In this document: piece after piece, positions 45,441-58,146 of the stretch
Position numbering within the stretch: the first letter of the stretch is position 1
How the letters are laid out: every line of letters starts with the position of its first letter
Assembly (NCBI GenBank): GCA_029204225.1
Contig: CM055101.1
Span: forward strand, 61,403,340-61,467,339
Direction: 5' to 3'
DNA from: Diphasiastrum complanatum
Lineage: Eukaryota; Streptophyta; Lycopodiopsida; Lycopodiales; Lycopodiaceae
Length of the DNA stretch: 64,000 nucleotides
Translations under genes and position numbers: made by a program
Notes under the pieces: generated by a model
Told to the model about the DNA's origin: nothing
The model's input: only the letters and a program-made list of their open reading frames with translations
Database searches by the model: none

Positions 45441-46517
45441 GAATTCGGCTAGAAATACACATAAGGATATTGACTTGATTATGTCAATTATATGTAAATA
45501 CATTCTCAAACGAGAAAGCGAAGAAAACGGAATGGAAGATCTACAATCTGGAAGTTAATCCTATCCATCTCATCAACAATTTAAAATCAACATTTTAATG
45601 TGTTCTTTTTATTGTTTGATTTTTCTTCATTGATGTCTTGTGTGCTAAACTTTTTTGTAGTCATCCCTAATGATTCATTCAGTTGTGGGTGGTACACTTT
45701 CTAAAATGCAAAGTTATTTTTTGAGTGGTTCATCCTTCAACAGGATGTTGATATAATCTTCCAACTCCCCTTTGGATTGAAGCCCGATACTACATCGATA
45801 CTCACCGGTTGGAGATCCAAATCCATTTTTTACCCTCTTGATCACACCGATTAGGGAGGCACGGAGAAAGTCCAACATTTTTTTTTTTCTGTTGCCATTG
45901 TCGTGAAGACGATGCTAAACCACTTTAGAGACGTTATTGACATATCTATAATATGAGAAATCATGACACCACAGATTGTCAATATAGCCTCAGAAATCAA
46001 GTAGCCCGCAAACAATCCTACCCCTTTGGCAAAACGACAAGGTGCCTTACTCCAACAACTACCTAGATTGGCATTACCACCTATTCCCCACCGAACCCTA
46101 CTAATCCGAGGAGGAAGCACTGGACTTAGTTCCGGTGCATTTCATAAATGGAACAAATGGTGATTTGATACCGATCTATGTGAACCAGCTTCATGGTACA
46201 TGATTCAGATGCCATAGCTTGAGCCACTGTATCATGTAAATCATTCACAACCATTCAAATTTCTCATGCAAAACAAATTATATAGTTTATGTGATAATGG
46301 GAGTACCAAACTATGTAGTCTATGTGGCAATTCAAGTGTCAAACCATCACTATCATGAATAATATCTACTTTTAAGGTATTGTATCATATTTTTGTGGAT
46401 AGATTATAGATTTGATAGGTTGAAAATTCTTTCTATATCCATAGAAGTTTTCAACTGCCTAATGTCCAAGATGGATAGCGAAAATCCGATAAGATTCCAA
46501 AAATTCCTTAGATTCCT
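45441..46517. other. Unassigned stretch
   Basis: A minus-strand frame at 45851-46120 (contains GLFAGYLISEAILTICGVMI) is hydrophobic and uninterrupted but matches no family I know. The rest shows nothing. Confidence 0.4.
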
Positions 46518-47674
46518 ATGAATCTGATGAATATCAGTCTTGCTAAGGGGATTAACATCACCTTACCCATGCATTACAGAGATTATTCAGCAGTATCCAC
46601 TATCTTCGATAGTGGATCAGGCGTAAATATCATGGCTTTGTCACTAGCAAAGTCATGGAGTTTCAACAACTTAGATCTGCCACGATACAAACTACGTATA
46701 AACTCCTTCTTGGCACACCCTGGCTACAAATGGCAAGCATCGTCCAAGATTGGAAGCATAGTAAAATAACCTTTGGAAACAATGAAAACCTCACTAGTGT
46801 TGATTCTACATGACATGTTAAGCCCGCCAAGGTTTATGATGATTGGTCATCCACCACATATGACGACTCTGATAGTGTTCCAATCATGCCGAAAGGACAC
46901 TATACAAGATCGGTTGATATAATCAACTGGGGACAAGCACTAGCCACCATGGACTATGTTGACTCCAATAGATGCTGAATAGAAACCGTCGCAAAAGACA
47001 CATATATTCTCCCATCTTCTATGGACATAGAGACACCTATCATTCCATTAATGATGATAGATCCAATTCCTATAGCTTGGTGCCCAGGAGAACCTAGTAT
47101 TTCTGCAGCCCATGTTTCGGAAGACGGTATTCTTTCGGTGAATGATGATGTGATGACTGATGACCAAGTCCTCATGTATCTCAATCAAAAACGTTATGCA
47201 CCAAAATAGATGCCCAAGGAAATTAAGTTGCCATGGCCTATGGCTCATGTGCAACTCACATCCAAGGTAGCCAACACAGTGGCCTATCGGCCCAAACCTA
47301 AGGTCTACCAATGGGAGATGCTTCTAGACGAAGTCTGTGATGCAATAAACGAAGAGTCGATTCGAGAGGCAACCGCACCACCTCCACAAAACACCACAAA
47401 ACCTTGGTTGCAAAAAAATGAAAAGGTCGACACAAAACTAATCAAGAGACAAAAACAAATGTGCAAAAATCTCAAACAACCAATCAAGTCATTGTCCAAA
47501 CAACAAAAGGACAATCCATGTGATAGCGCTTCCAATTCTGCTAGCACATCCACATCAATAATTTCCAAAGTTCTCGAGAACTTTGTGGAACCTCCTTTTG
47601 ATCTTCCAAGCCATTTCAAAAATTTCACACTTGATGACGTCGTCATCCAGTTACCGCACCATTTTCTACCATAA
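46518..47674 (+). pseudogene. Ty3/gypsy protease and linker region
   Basis: The aspartic protease motif reads TIFDSGSGVNIMALSLAKSW with the catalytic Asp codon at 46608, DSG replacing the more common DTG. After two stops the linker continues (SVDIINWGQALATMD; 47021-47209; 47210-47674) to LPSHFKNFTLDDVVIQLPHH. That last motif parallels VPQYFKDYEMDEVVVVMPRA at 51640-51700, where RT follows, so both copies belong to related gypsy lineages. Here RT is absent after 47674. Stops at about 46767, 46978 and 47207. Confidence 0.75.
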
Positions 47675-47790
47675 CACTTTACTCACCATTACTCGCCATC
47701 AGACCCTTTACTTGCAATTACTCGCCTACAACCTTTTGACTCGCCTACAGCCTCCCAGTCGTACCTCAAAATCACTGTCTGATCGTCCAA

Positions 47791-48267
47791 ATGGAATTGA
47801 AACGTCGAATTTTGGATGCCTCCATTCCCCTTGGACAACAATTCAGATTCACTAGAAGTGTAGTCCCACCAACCAGTCCTAACCGTTCATCCAGCCCCAC
47901 GTCATCCTCCAGAACCACCACTTCACCGTCCACTTCTCAGCAAACTGAATTCTCCTCCCCTACTACATCCACTTCCCCCAACCGAGCGGAGGGAGAAACA
48001 TCTTCCCAATCTATCCGTCGACCCCCTACCGCCCATGTACCATCCCAATACACTATCTTGCCAATGCTTACCGCACAAGAAGTCATCGCCCTCCGCACTG
48101 ATGGTTGCCTTGCAATTTTGACTACTACAGGCTTGGATACCATGCAAGTGCCCCTCAGCCAAGACTCTTCTGTAGTCCAGAAGGCCTTTTTCAGTTTCGA
48201 TACAGACCACTTTTCTATAACTGTAGTACGTTTGGTGTGTTGCTTAATAGTGTTCATAACACTATAG
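47791..48267 (+). other. Ser/Thr/Pro-rich ORF of unknown origin
   Basis: A 158-codon frame starting MELKRRILDASIPLGQQFRF, with a long Ser/Thr/Pro section and a final hydrophobic stretch (VVRLVCCLIVFITL). The C-rich base composition of 47680-48170 differs from its surroundings and resembles a spacer. It may be a gypsy-associated region or chance. No family recognised. Confidence 0.3.
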
Positions 48268-48941
48268 CAGAGTTTTGTATGATTATGAAGCCAGTCATTG
48301 GGTTTCTAGTTACGATATTGCCATAGATTATACTAGAAGGTAACATAAGTTTGAACCCATTCACCTCATAAGTAATCCATCTCAAATATTATTTTCAATG
48401 ATATAAACGTTTTCCATTTACTAATTCTTGTATTATCTCCAATCAAGAAAACTTAATTTGATTTAATCATTGATGAGATTGCCATGATCTATCTACAAAA
48501 TCTTGACCCTATTTTTCAATGGTTTTGTCATGATAATGTATGTGGTTCTGGAAATATATAATATATACAGCTCTAATGGTGTTTCTCCACCACTTTGAGC
48601 AATAGCTTCTCCATGTTTTTAAAATGGATTAGCAATATGTGATTTATTATATTTGTAAATTGCAATTTTGTTTGTTAAGCATATGGAATATTCTGTGAAA
48701 ACAAAACAAAATCTAAATATTTTTCATATTGACTGTGTTTTGACAATAAATCAGTGGATTATTACTAACTGTAAAACTATAATTCTTACTGCAGAAGGTA
48801 AATCCGTTAGTCATCTTCTACTGCATTACACATTTAATATAAATAGACTAATCAGATGTCCCTTCTTTAATTTCATTCCTAGCCATTGCAATAATACACA
48901 GAATAACATTTACTCAGCTTCTATATCTATTATGAAGTGAA
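48268..48941. other. AT-rich stretch
   Basis: No gene, LTR border or repeat recognised. Confidence 0.4.
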
Positions 48942-50280
48942 TTAAGACATGAGCAAAGACAAAGATAAACAATAGGGTGTAGTAGTTTGTCTCTTGATCC
49001 CCTGATCCTTGCAAAAATTTATAAACTCTACTGAAAAATACTCACCACCACCATTTGATCTGAGGGTTTTAATATAACAATCTGTTTGTTTTTCAACTAG
49101 AGCCTTGAACTCTCTAAAATTGGCAAAAGCATCAAATTTCTTGCTTATGAAATAAATCCAGATATGTCTACTATAGTCATCAATAAATGTGATGAGATAG
49201 TAACAATCACTAATGGACCTAGTTTGTATTGGTCCATGCAGATCACTATGAACAAGAATGCCATTGACTCTTCTTGCTCCATCTTTGGGTATTCTCTCGC
49301 TATGTTGCTTTCCCAAAATGCAACCCTCACAAATTTTTCCTTCAAAAGAGATATCAGGCAATCCAACAACTAGATTACCTCTTTAAAGGATTTGCAAGCT
49401 TTGAGCACTAATATGACCAAACCTTTGATGCCAAAGGTCACTTCGACTATCAACAGTGCTTACCATAGCTTGAGTAAAAGATCTCGCATCCAATTTTTTG
49501 ATTTCCGTTGACTCTAGCTCCTGTAGCAATCACTTTCTAGTGATTCTTGATGTCCTTGATGAAACATTTGTCACTGTCAAACTCAACCTTGAGTTGTTGA
49601 TCAGCCATCGTCCCAATAGATAGTAGATTGTTAGCTAAGCCATGTACATATTGTACATTGTTTATCTGCTTTATCTTCCCGCTGGCTAACTTCACTGGTA
49701 CCACTCCAACTCCTTTAACACATAGCAATTTGCCATCAGCTTGTCCAATTTCATCACCATTGTCAGTTTCCTTGAGTTCAAAAAACCACTCTTTCCTTGA
49801 AGTCATGTGCTTGGATGCACCACTATCAATGTACCAGGTATCCTTGGCTTCATCACTTGTCATTAATGCTGTAATGAACAATTTTGAACTCTCACCCGTA
49901 TCATCTTCATATTGATCATCATCGTATTGATGTTGATCAGTATAATTGTCTTCTTAATGATAGTCATCAAATTGATGTTGATCAGCATAATTTCCCACTT
50001 TCCATTTGTCTTTTCTTTGTTCCATCTCCTTTTGTTTCTTGAAGCATTCATGCTCCCAGTGGCCAGGTTTGTTGCAGTATCTACAATTTTCAGGTTTATT
50101 TTGTCTTGAATAGTCGCGTCCTTGACCTTGGCCTTGATTCCAATTGTCTCGATTCAGACTATCATTGACTTTCTCATGAAATTGTTGAAATGATCCCCGT
50201 TTTGAGTTTCCTCCTCTCGATTGATACCTTCCACGACCAAATCTTCCACCTCATCCTCTAACTGCAAGAGCTGATAAACT
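48942..50280 (-). pseudogene. Ty1/copia Gag end, protease and integrase start (copia E)
   Basis: From right to left: an Arg/Gly-rich Gag tail, zinc knuckle CRYCNKPGHWEHEC (near 50050-50090), an Asp/Tyr/His-rich spacer with one stop, protease WYIDSGASKHMTS (near 49810-49845), the NNVQYVHGLANNLLSI block, a frameshifted pre-integrase part and the integrase N-terminus with CEGC...HSDLHGP. The second catalytic Asp is Asn (RSNGGGEY, residue 103 of the 48942-49361 frame). The frame stops after TTTPY, before the Glu motif. RT is missing, as is everything upstream of the Gag tail. Confidence 0.9.
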
Positions 50281-51171
<891 letters not shown>

Positions 51172-52580
51172 TTGACTGCAGTAATCGACGGATCCACAAC
51201 TAGTGTCCTAATAACCGTAAATGATCTCTTACAAGAATGCATATATTGGGACCTAGCTGAGGATGAGGCTCTATATAAGCTAGAAGTCTCGTTGTGGGAC
51301 AATAGCATCAAGATGGTGAAAGAGCCAGCCACTAACAAACAAGCACATTCACCGAGGCATGCCAATGGAAAAGAGCTGATCACTTTGGATCCCCCATCTG
51401 GAGGCTCTCCAAAAGGAAGAGCTCCCCCTTCGCACAGCCGGGTCCGAGGGCATCTAAGAGCGTCAAGAAACTTGACAGGGCCTTGAAAAGGATGGGAATC
51501 AACAATAAGCCAACCACCTCTAAGTGGAAGGTGAAGAGCAATAAACAAGAAATCAAGACCAAGTTGATGACCACCCAAGAAATGCACAAAAAAATTTGGA
51601 AGGACACCATAGAAGAACCCAAGCCTGTGCATGACGTGCCACAGTACTTCAAGGACTATGAGATGGACGAAGTGGTAGTGGTCATGCCCAGAGCCAAAAG
51701 AGAGCCTATAGTAGACACCTCCCAAGGGGCCAACGTTTACGAAGGTCCAGCCCATATGATTGAGCTAGATCTGTGAAAGTACTGTACTTTAGGACCATAA
51801 ATGGATCTACAAAAGATCCACAAGAGTGATTGGATGCTTGCTTAACAATCTATCAAAAAACTAGACACAAAAAAGTTGATCTAGATTGGCAATTTGACAA
51901 ACAACAAGCATTAACAATCAAAAGCATTGATAAACATTGAAATCCGAGCCCACACGTGTGTACTACAAGCTGTAGTACGGCCTTCAACCTGAGAAACAAG
52001 TAAAAATTGATTTGGTTTCATTTGGATCACAAAAACTCAATGTACATAGTGAACTAGCTTGAGATTGCCAATGAGCTCCAAAAATTTTCTATCTTCTCAC
52101 TATGGAGAGAGGGAATACATAGCAAATTCGACTTCCTTCTTGAAGTTAGGTGGATTTCCAGCATGTAATAAGGAAGTTAACTCACTCTCCTTGACCTAAA
52201 ATGAAACTCTAGTCTATTTCCTAGAGTTATGCTTGGTAGGTAGCTAGCTGGTCAAATTTTCACCTTAAACTTAGGTGTAGGTCCTATAAAGTAGGGATGA
52301 CCACCAAATAGACATGACCAACTCTCTTGACTTGACCTAACCTACATTAGGATGGGTTTCCCATGTGGACCCACTTGTGTACACAATTAACACTATTCTA
52401 CATGGTTTTTTATCAAGCTAGATTTGCCAATTTTTGGCAATTCTTCACAAGATCTAGCGGAAGAGGGAGAAGAAAGTTGTATGGTGTCTGTTGGAGAGGA
52501 TGTAGAAGGAGAGAAACTCGAGGATATTAAGGCCCTTCTCCACAAATACCGCGACTGTCTTGCTTGGAATTACATTGAGC
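51172..52580 (+). pseudogene. Ty3/gypsy pol region from linker to start of RT
   Basis: The frames 51172-51483 and 51483-51771 are separated by a single stop. They include ECIYWDLAEDEALYKLEV, a Lys-rich section, and VPQYFKDYEMDEVVVVMPRA. The coding is then interrupted by the solo LTR at 51772-52449 and resumes in frame as EEGEESCMVSVGEDVEGEKL and the RT start ALLHKYRDCLAWNYIE. RT is broken off after about 52578. The reading is continuous if the LTR and one AGATC are left out. Confidence 0.75.
51772..52449 (-). mobile_element. Solo LTR of copia F family with 5-bp target duplication
   Basis: 678 bp, TGTGAAAGTACTG to CAATTCTTCACA, flanked by AGATC at 51767-51771 and 52450-52454. It matches the LTR at 61576-62262 throughout (GGACCATAAATGGATC, TAACAATCTATCA, CATGTAATAAGGAAGT, TGCTTGGTAGGT). 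The clean flanks show that the internal region was lost by recombination between the two LTRs after insertion. Contains CACACGTGTG near 51951. Confidence 0.95.
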
Positions 52581-53639
52581 CAAATGGAAAATTTGGCCAG
52601 ATGTAGTGGTTCATGTGAGAAATTTCTACTAGTTTTGCTATTTTGGTCATATTTGTATATTTGGCAAATGAGGCCAATTTTCATATTAGACTTAGAGTTT
52701 GACTTTTCAAAGTTATGTTAGTCTAAAATCATTTGAATAAACACTTTTGAAAGTGTGGGAAAGTATATTACACGAGTTTTTGGTAGATTCAATTTGAGTA
52801 ATAGAGACATTGAATCTAGTCACAAAAATAGTAAGGTTTTTTTATTATGGAGGAAAACCAAAGTTTAAAATTAGGTTTGGACCTGTTATAAAAGAATGTA
52901 ACTCATGGGAAGAGAATACATTCTCTCTCTTATCTCATTCCGTGCTTATACATGGTTCTCTTGGGTTCATCTCTCCATTGGTGCACTATATTGGTGATAT
53001 CTTGCAATCTTGTGTGTAGAATGTTTATTTTATGTTATTTTTGGATCCACTGAAATATAGTAGCTTACTATTTTTTTACGGAAAGAAACTTCATCATATA
53101 TTATGTTTGATGTTTGATCAGGTTCTTAGTGATTTTTCATCTCTCATAAAGTAGATGTTGCTTTTTTTACATTGGCAAGATTGGTAGAGTTGATCTACTT
53201 CTACCCAAAAATCGAGTTCCTTGCATATGTAGATTGGATATTTTGTAGATCAAAACTCATTTTGGGCTATTGACTCTAGGAGTTCCGATTTCACATCACA
53301 CTTACTAGAAATAGCAGACTTTGGATGCATTAGGAAGGTCTCACTTGAGGCTACAAGATTCTATATTAAGTTTTAGGCAATTGCATGTAGAATTTGAAAT
53401 ATTCAATATTTTGTGATTTTGTCAAAACCCTAATTTTGATTGGATCTCTATTTTGTGAGGTTATTGAACTTCATTAGAGTGTGTTTCAATCTTAGGAAGT
53501 GGCAAGAGTCATTACATTGAGGATAGATCATAGGTTGATCAAGATTTCTACATTCTATGTGTTGCTAGATATAAGTGCTAGAAGAGAATTGAGAGGTTTC
53601 ATCTTTGTGATTTCTTTTTGGAAACATTTGTTGCATTTT
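52581..53639 (+). other. Leader/LTR region upstream of copia G gag
   Basis: The gypsy frame stops here and non-coding AT-rich sequence runs to the gag frame. It probably holds the LTR and leader of copia G, but no primer site of the usual type was found, so borders are not assigned. Confidence 0.4.
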
Positions 53640-54361
53640 AAAAGAGTGCTTTGTGCATTGGAACAGGTTGAAAGAGAAGGATCAAGTCATTGCAACACGG
53701 CTACATCAAGTGGATACATGTTGGAAGGCAATGATAGGCTAAACTCAAGCAACTATTCATTATGGAAAGTGAGGATGGAATCACTTCTTGAGATGAAAAA
53801 TGATATTTTGGATATTGTTGTAGATTTGGAGGAGAGGCCAGGAACACAAAAAGAACAATTAAGGTATGACAAGAGGGCCAAAAGAGCTCTACACATGATC
53901 AAGAAGAATGTTTCTAATGAACTTCTCAGGGAAGTTGGTAAGAGTACTTCATCAAAGGATGTTCGGGACTCATTAAAGAAGCTTTATGAATCCAAGTCTA
54001 CTTTGAGAGTGTTCACTCTAAGAAGGCAAATCTTTCAAAGTTTGCAAAAAAATTTAGAGAGTCCAAATATTTTTGTTTTGAGAGTGAAGGCTTTGAATCA
54101 TGAGTTATCTTGCATTGATGAGAGCATTAAGGAAGGAGAGCTTGTTCAAGTTATTCTTAATGGTTTGTTGGATGCTCATGCTAAAATTGTACAAAGTATT
54201 TCCATTCAAAAAACTTTGCCAAGTTTGATTGATCTTCAAGAGATCTTGATCAATGAAAAATACAAGCTTCAAGAAGGAGGTGGATCTTCATCAACATCTC
54301 AAGAGGAGGCTATGTCCATAAAGGGCAAATTCAAGGGAAAAGGCAAAAGTAAGTGGTCTAA
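53640..54361 (+). CDS. Ty1/copia Gag, open frame, truncated before zinc knuckle (copia G)
   Basis: Open frame that begins upstream at 53499 but becomes Gag-like at EQVEREGSSH and GYMLEGNDRLNSSNYSLWKV (53700-53770). It follows the copia Gag order without a break: RAKRALHMIKKNVSNELLRE, KDVRDSLKKLYESKSTLRVF, LRRQIFQSLQKN, ELVQVILNGLLDAHAKIVQS, and a Ser-rich, Lys-rich tail (KGKFKGKGKSKWS). The zinc knuckle expected next is cut off by the LTR at 54362. The intact frame suggests recent activity of this lineage; compare the broken Gag at 7294, which aligns motif by motif. Confidence 0.88.
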
Positions 54362-54918
54362 TGTCATGTACTTCTAGTACATCAGTGTCTATCAATGCCT
54401 TAAAATATCAATTGTAAGCTTTGTAGGCCCAAAAGGAACTATTAACCTTAAAAACAAGGTGGTTCCCTCTTTAGGCCCTTCAAAGTAATTAATAAGGATA
54501 ATAGGCCATTAAGGGCCCAATGTAGGCTAAATAATACTTAACAAGGGCTAACTATCCTTTAGGATGGTTATGTTTAGTTAAGTTAGGGGACTTGTCTATA
54601 AGTAGGCAAGAGACATCACTTTTGGGATCTTTTGGCTCATTTGCATTTGAGAGAACTAGGAGCTCCATCTCCTCTTCCTCCTTTGTGAATGTGGGCCTTG
54701 GGATCTTGATCTTGCTAGGTCTCATGTGTCCCATCACATGAATTCATGTACTCCTCACCCTCTATTATGGAATCCATCTCCTCTTGAGCTTCACTTTGAT
54801 ATGAGCTTTGTGGTAGCTTGTGGTTATTCTTCATCTTTGGTTCGCTTCAACATAGGTGTGCTGGTTGCCTCCTTGTCCTAGCTTGCTTGGCTTGGATTGA
54901 GAGGTATGTCACATGACA
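54362..54918 (+). mobile_element. LTR with 8-bp inverted ends, followed by PBS
   Basis: 557 bp from TGTCATGTACTTC to GGTATGTCACATGACA; TGTCATGT and ACATGACA are perfect inverted ends. It interrupts copia G gag. The 5 bases before it are TCTAA; the matching right-hand duplication was not found, and a primer site follows, so this is a 5' LTR whose internal region and partner are missing or displaced by the inverted-repeat element to the right. Confidence 0.82.
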
Positions 54919-54922
54919 TTTG

Positions 54923-54934
54923 TGGTTTCAGAGC
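54923..54934 (+). other. Primer-binding site
   Basis: TGGTTTCAGAGC, one change from TGGTATCAGAGC, four bases after the LTR end. Confidence 0.75.
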
Positions 54935-55020
54935 TTAAGATCCAATAATCATTTGATTAAACATGAATCTCATTTCATTCGAAGAGTTTATTGCGAGTGT
55001 CTTTCTTGCCATGAGTCAAT

Positions 55021-55052
55021 AAAAAGATAGCACATGGTGTGCTATCTTTTTT
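55021..55052. repeat. Perfect hairpin in left arm
   Basis: AAAAAGATAGCACA, TGG, then TGTGCTATCTTTTTT: 14-bp perfect stem. Its counterpart lies at about 58456-58487 in the right arm. Confidence 0.9.
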
Positions 55053-55195
55053 ATGCCACTACTTGAATGTTTATTAATAAGAATTGTGGTTTGGCACATA
55101 GTTAAAAATCCCATAATGAAATCCCAAAATAAATTTTTTTTAAAGTTAAAAAACATTTTTGGCCTTGTGCTACAAAAAGAAATTTTTTTTTGATA

Positions 55196-55229
55196 GAATC
55201 ACTTGGCATGCTGGCGTGCCAAGTGATTC
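55196..55229. repeat. 34-bp palindrome, TTGGCATGC core
   Basis: GAATCACTTGGCATGCT pairs with GGCGTGCCAAGTGATTC with two mismatches, no loop. Same module at 58360-58393 in the right arm. Confidence 0.9.
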
Positions 55230-55246
55230 AAATTTTTTTTTTTTGT

Positions 55247-55292
55247 GCAGCCCACCACCATAGCACGCCGGCGTGCTAAGGTGGTGGGCTGC
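55247..55292. repeat. 46-bp palindrome, GCCGGC core
   Basis: GCAGCCCACCACC...GCACGCC pairs with GGCGTGC...GGTGGTGGGCTGC; 22 of 23 positions pair, no loop. Same module at 58286-58331. Confidence 0.92.
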
Positions 55293-55315
55293 CAGGGCAA
55301 AAAAAGAAAAAAGAG

Positions 55316-55317
<2 letters not shown>

Positions 55318-55364
<47 letters not shown>
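55318..55364. repeat. (AT)n microsatellite at inner end of left arm
   Basis: About 23 uninterrupted TA units. A similar tract (58088-58137) marks the inner end of the right arm. Confidence 0.95.
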
Positions 55365-55365
<1 letters not shown>

Positions 55366-55983
55366 TACTATTTGTGCGCATGTGGTGCGCATGTGTATGG
55401 GTGAACCCGTGCATACACACTTTCTTAACTAAAAATGCTGGGAGAGGGGGATGCATGTATGAGGAAAGTGCATATCCCCATACATTTGCACATTGTGTGC
55501 ATTGAGGGAAGGGCCTCAAAAAGATTCTCCACCCCCTCTCCCACTCACTAAACTCAAATATCTTTCTCTAAATTCAAATATTTGAAGTTTGAAGTTAAGG
55601 TTTTATTTTCTTAACACACTCCAATGTGCTTTAAACTTTAGCTAATAATCTTTATTACATAGCTTTCTTATTTATTTTGAATTACCCATAAATCATGAAC
55701 CAAAAAAATTTGTTGACTATCTTAAAATGTTTTTTTTTTTTCAATCCTTCAAATCCCTAAGCCCAAACTCACTAGCTTTAACTCCTAAATCAGGAGCAAA
55801 AGAGACAATAAAAAGAGAAAAATAGGGGGGGAGGGGAGAGGGGAGATTTGGAATACACGTGCGTGTGTGCGTGTGTGCATGTGTGTGCGCGCGCGTGTTC
55901 GTTGTGTGTGGGTGTGAGCTTCCCCCAACACAAGTATAGAGTCAAGAGTCCTTTTTTCTCCTTCTCTACCTCCTATGGGCCCC

Positions 55984-55988
<5 letters not shown>

Positions 55989-56045
<57 letters not shown>
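55989..56045. repeat. (TC)n microsatellite
   Basis: About 28 uninterrupted TC units inside the fold-back element interior. Confidence 0.95.
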
Positions 56046-56052
<7 letters not shown>

Positions 56053-57839
56053 CAGGCTGACCAACCACCCATAGAGGGAGGGAGATCCCTCCATGCCCCT
56101 AAAAAGTAATTAAGAAGGTTAAAATGTGTGTGTGTAGATATATAAAACAAGGGAGTGCCTCCATTCCATTAAAAATAAATATGTCAATATATACCCCCTC
56201 ACACACACACACATTTTCTTAAATGTAAAACACCTCCCCTTTAAAAGGTAAATCCCTCATAAAAAAATATGAACGTAGACCCTCTTAAAAATGTGAACTC
56301 CTACTCCCCATGAAACAAAAAAGTGAAGGGGCTTTTTGGCTTCCCATAAACTAAGTTTTATTTTTTGAAAAAAGGAGACAAAAAAAAGTCTCCATTAAGA
56401 GAAACCCTTCCCCCTTTCAAAAAAAAAAAACCCCACCCACCCATCTCCCCCGAGCACTTAAACTATCGGCGTCTTGCCCAAACAACTTGCTCTTAACCAT
56501 TAGGGAGCACACCCACACTCCGTCCACCCCATATGTTCCCCCATTTTCCTGTCAGTCCACCTAAAAAAACATAGCCCGTGGAAGTTGTAGCATGTGTCAC
56601 ACAACAAAGAGACACAGTTCATGGCAAAGCAAACAACAAGGTATTTGCTTCACTTTGTATATCGACTTAATGGTTTGTCATGTTTTATTAGCATGCATCT
56701 TTATGTTTATAAACAATACTCACAATTTCCATTGTTACAACACATTATGTTAAAAAATATTACATATTTTTTAAATAGACCTGATAAAAATTACATTTTA
56801 GTCACGTCATGTTGCATATTCTTTTATTTGTTATTTGTAGATTGGATTTTGTATGTCATCTAATAACAGTTGGCCACCTGTGTGTTTGTGCAGATGGTGA
56901 ACTTGATGGTGAATTATCGTCAATTTTTCGTGGAGTTTAGGGAGCTGCTTGGTGATGGAGAGCATATCTTTTGCAGCACATCCATTTGGTTGTTAGAGCT
57001 GTATATTTGTTGTTTGATCAGTGAAGAGAGTATCATTGGCGCATATCCACGGAGATTTCGTTTGCTCTTAAACGTAGATTTGCTACTTAGTAATTTATGA
57101 TATGTTTATAGGAATGGCAGCACTATTAGTGCGTCTGCCTTTGAGGCAATATATATTAGATAGCTGGCGTATAGCCAGACAATGGTATTATATTTAAGCA
57201 ATGACATTTCTACCATGTGTTGAAATTGGTTGAAAATATATATTTGGACTATTTAGAATGTCTCTTAACCAAAAATGTTATGGGATTCTTTCGATTGTTA
57301 TGGCTGTCCGATAAGAGTTCAATTTAAATTTCATACTGTACGCGAGTGAATTTGGATATTTTTTGTGTATGATATATTTCAAAATTTTGTAAAACCTAAT
57401 CTTTGTCCAAGATTTTGACAAACAAAATGCACAAATGTGCACACACACATACACAAACACACTTGCATGCACACAAACATAAACATACAATTGTAAACAC
57501 ATACATATGCACGCATATATACACAAATCAAATATGCACACACAGACACATCAAATATGAACCCCCACACACACCCATCACATACAAACCTAAAAGAAAA
57601 CATCCTCACATATGCACACAAACACACATACATATCACATGCATGAACAACATATTCACTTTGAACTGTGAGCCACCTGTTAATAGACATTTGCAAACAC
57701 ATGCATATAAAATATGCACACACACACACACACACTTTGAATAGTAGGTCACCCGCCAACGATGGGCTTAACATATTACTTTGGATAGTGGGCCACCCGT
57801 AAATGACCATCAACTTTCTTCCTAAACCATCAGCCACCA

Positions 57840-58080
57840 TCCAAATCATCGGCCATCATCCAGATCGTCGGCCGCCCATCAATGATGAGCATACCCACTT
57901 TCGACCCAAACTGTTGACCTTCGACCTTCGACCCAAACCGTTGACCTTCGACCCAATCCATCATCCGTAACCCAAATTGTCAGCCGCCCATCATCGACGG
58001 GCTTACCCACCATTTAGACCGCCCAGCACCCAGATCGTCGGTCGCCCACGTCAGCCTAGATCGTCGGCCGTCCTCGATCG
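57840..58080. repeat. GC-richer degenerate repeats, GATCGTCGGCCGCCCA type
   Basis: Words ATCATCGGCC, GATCGTCGGCCGCCCATCA, GATCGTCGGTCGCCCACG, GATCGTCGGCCGTCC and TTGACCTTCGACCCAAACC recur at irregular spacing just before the right-hand (AT)n tract. Confidence 0.6.
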
Positions 58081-58084
58081 TCCA

Positions 58085-58087
<3 letters not shown>

Positions 58088-58137
<50 letters not shown>
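58088..58137. repeat. (AT)n microsatellite at inner end of right arm
   Basis: About 25 uninterrupted TA units, opposite the tract at 55318-55364. Confidence 0.95.
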
Positions 58138-58139
<2 letters not shown>

Positions 58140-58146
58140 TTGTGTG

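Larger units (their letters stand above)
55365..58087. other. Interior of the fold-back element: simple repeats and short frames
   Basis: (GT)n-like tract at about 55857-55920; (TC)n at 55989-56045; a CA-rich tract of irregular CACACA/ATACAC units at about 57430-57740; a GC-richer block at 57840-58080. Frames at 56594-57100 include a stretch preceded by an acceptor-like TTTGTGCAG (56883-56892 region) and encoding VEFRELLGDGEHIFCSTS, but no family is recognised. No transposase, RT or integrase. Confidence 0.6.

Noticed and set aside
45851-46120. Hydrophobic minus-strand frame as a real membrane protein gene
   Set aside because: No family, promoter or splice context; kept only as a note in the spacer entry.
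55245-56150. Frames of repeated Ile-Tyr, Ser-Leu and Arg-Glu around 55.2-56.1 kb
   Set aside because: Produced by (AT)n and (TC)n tracts.
57379-57849. Cys/Tyr/Val-rich and His/Thr-rich frames on both strands
   Set aside because: Produced by the irregular CA/TG-rich tract.
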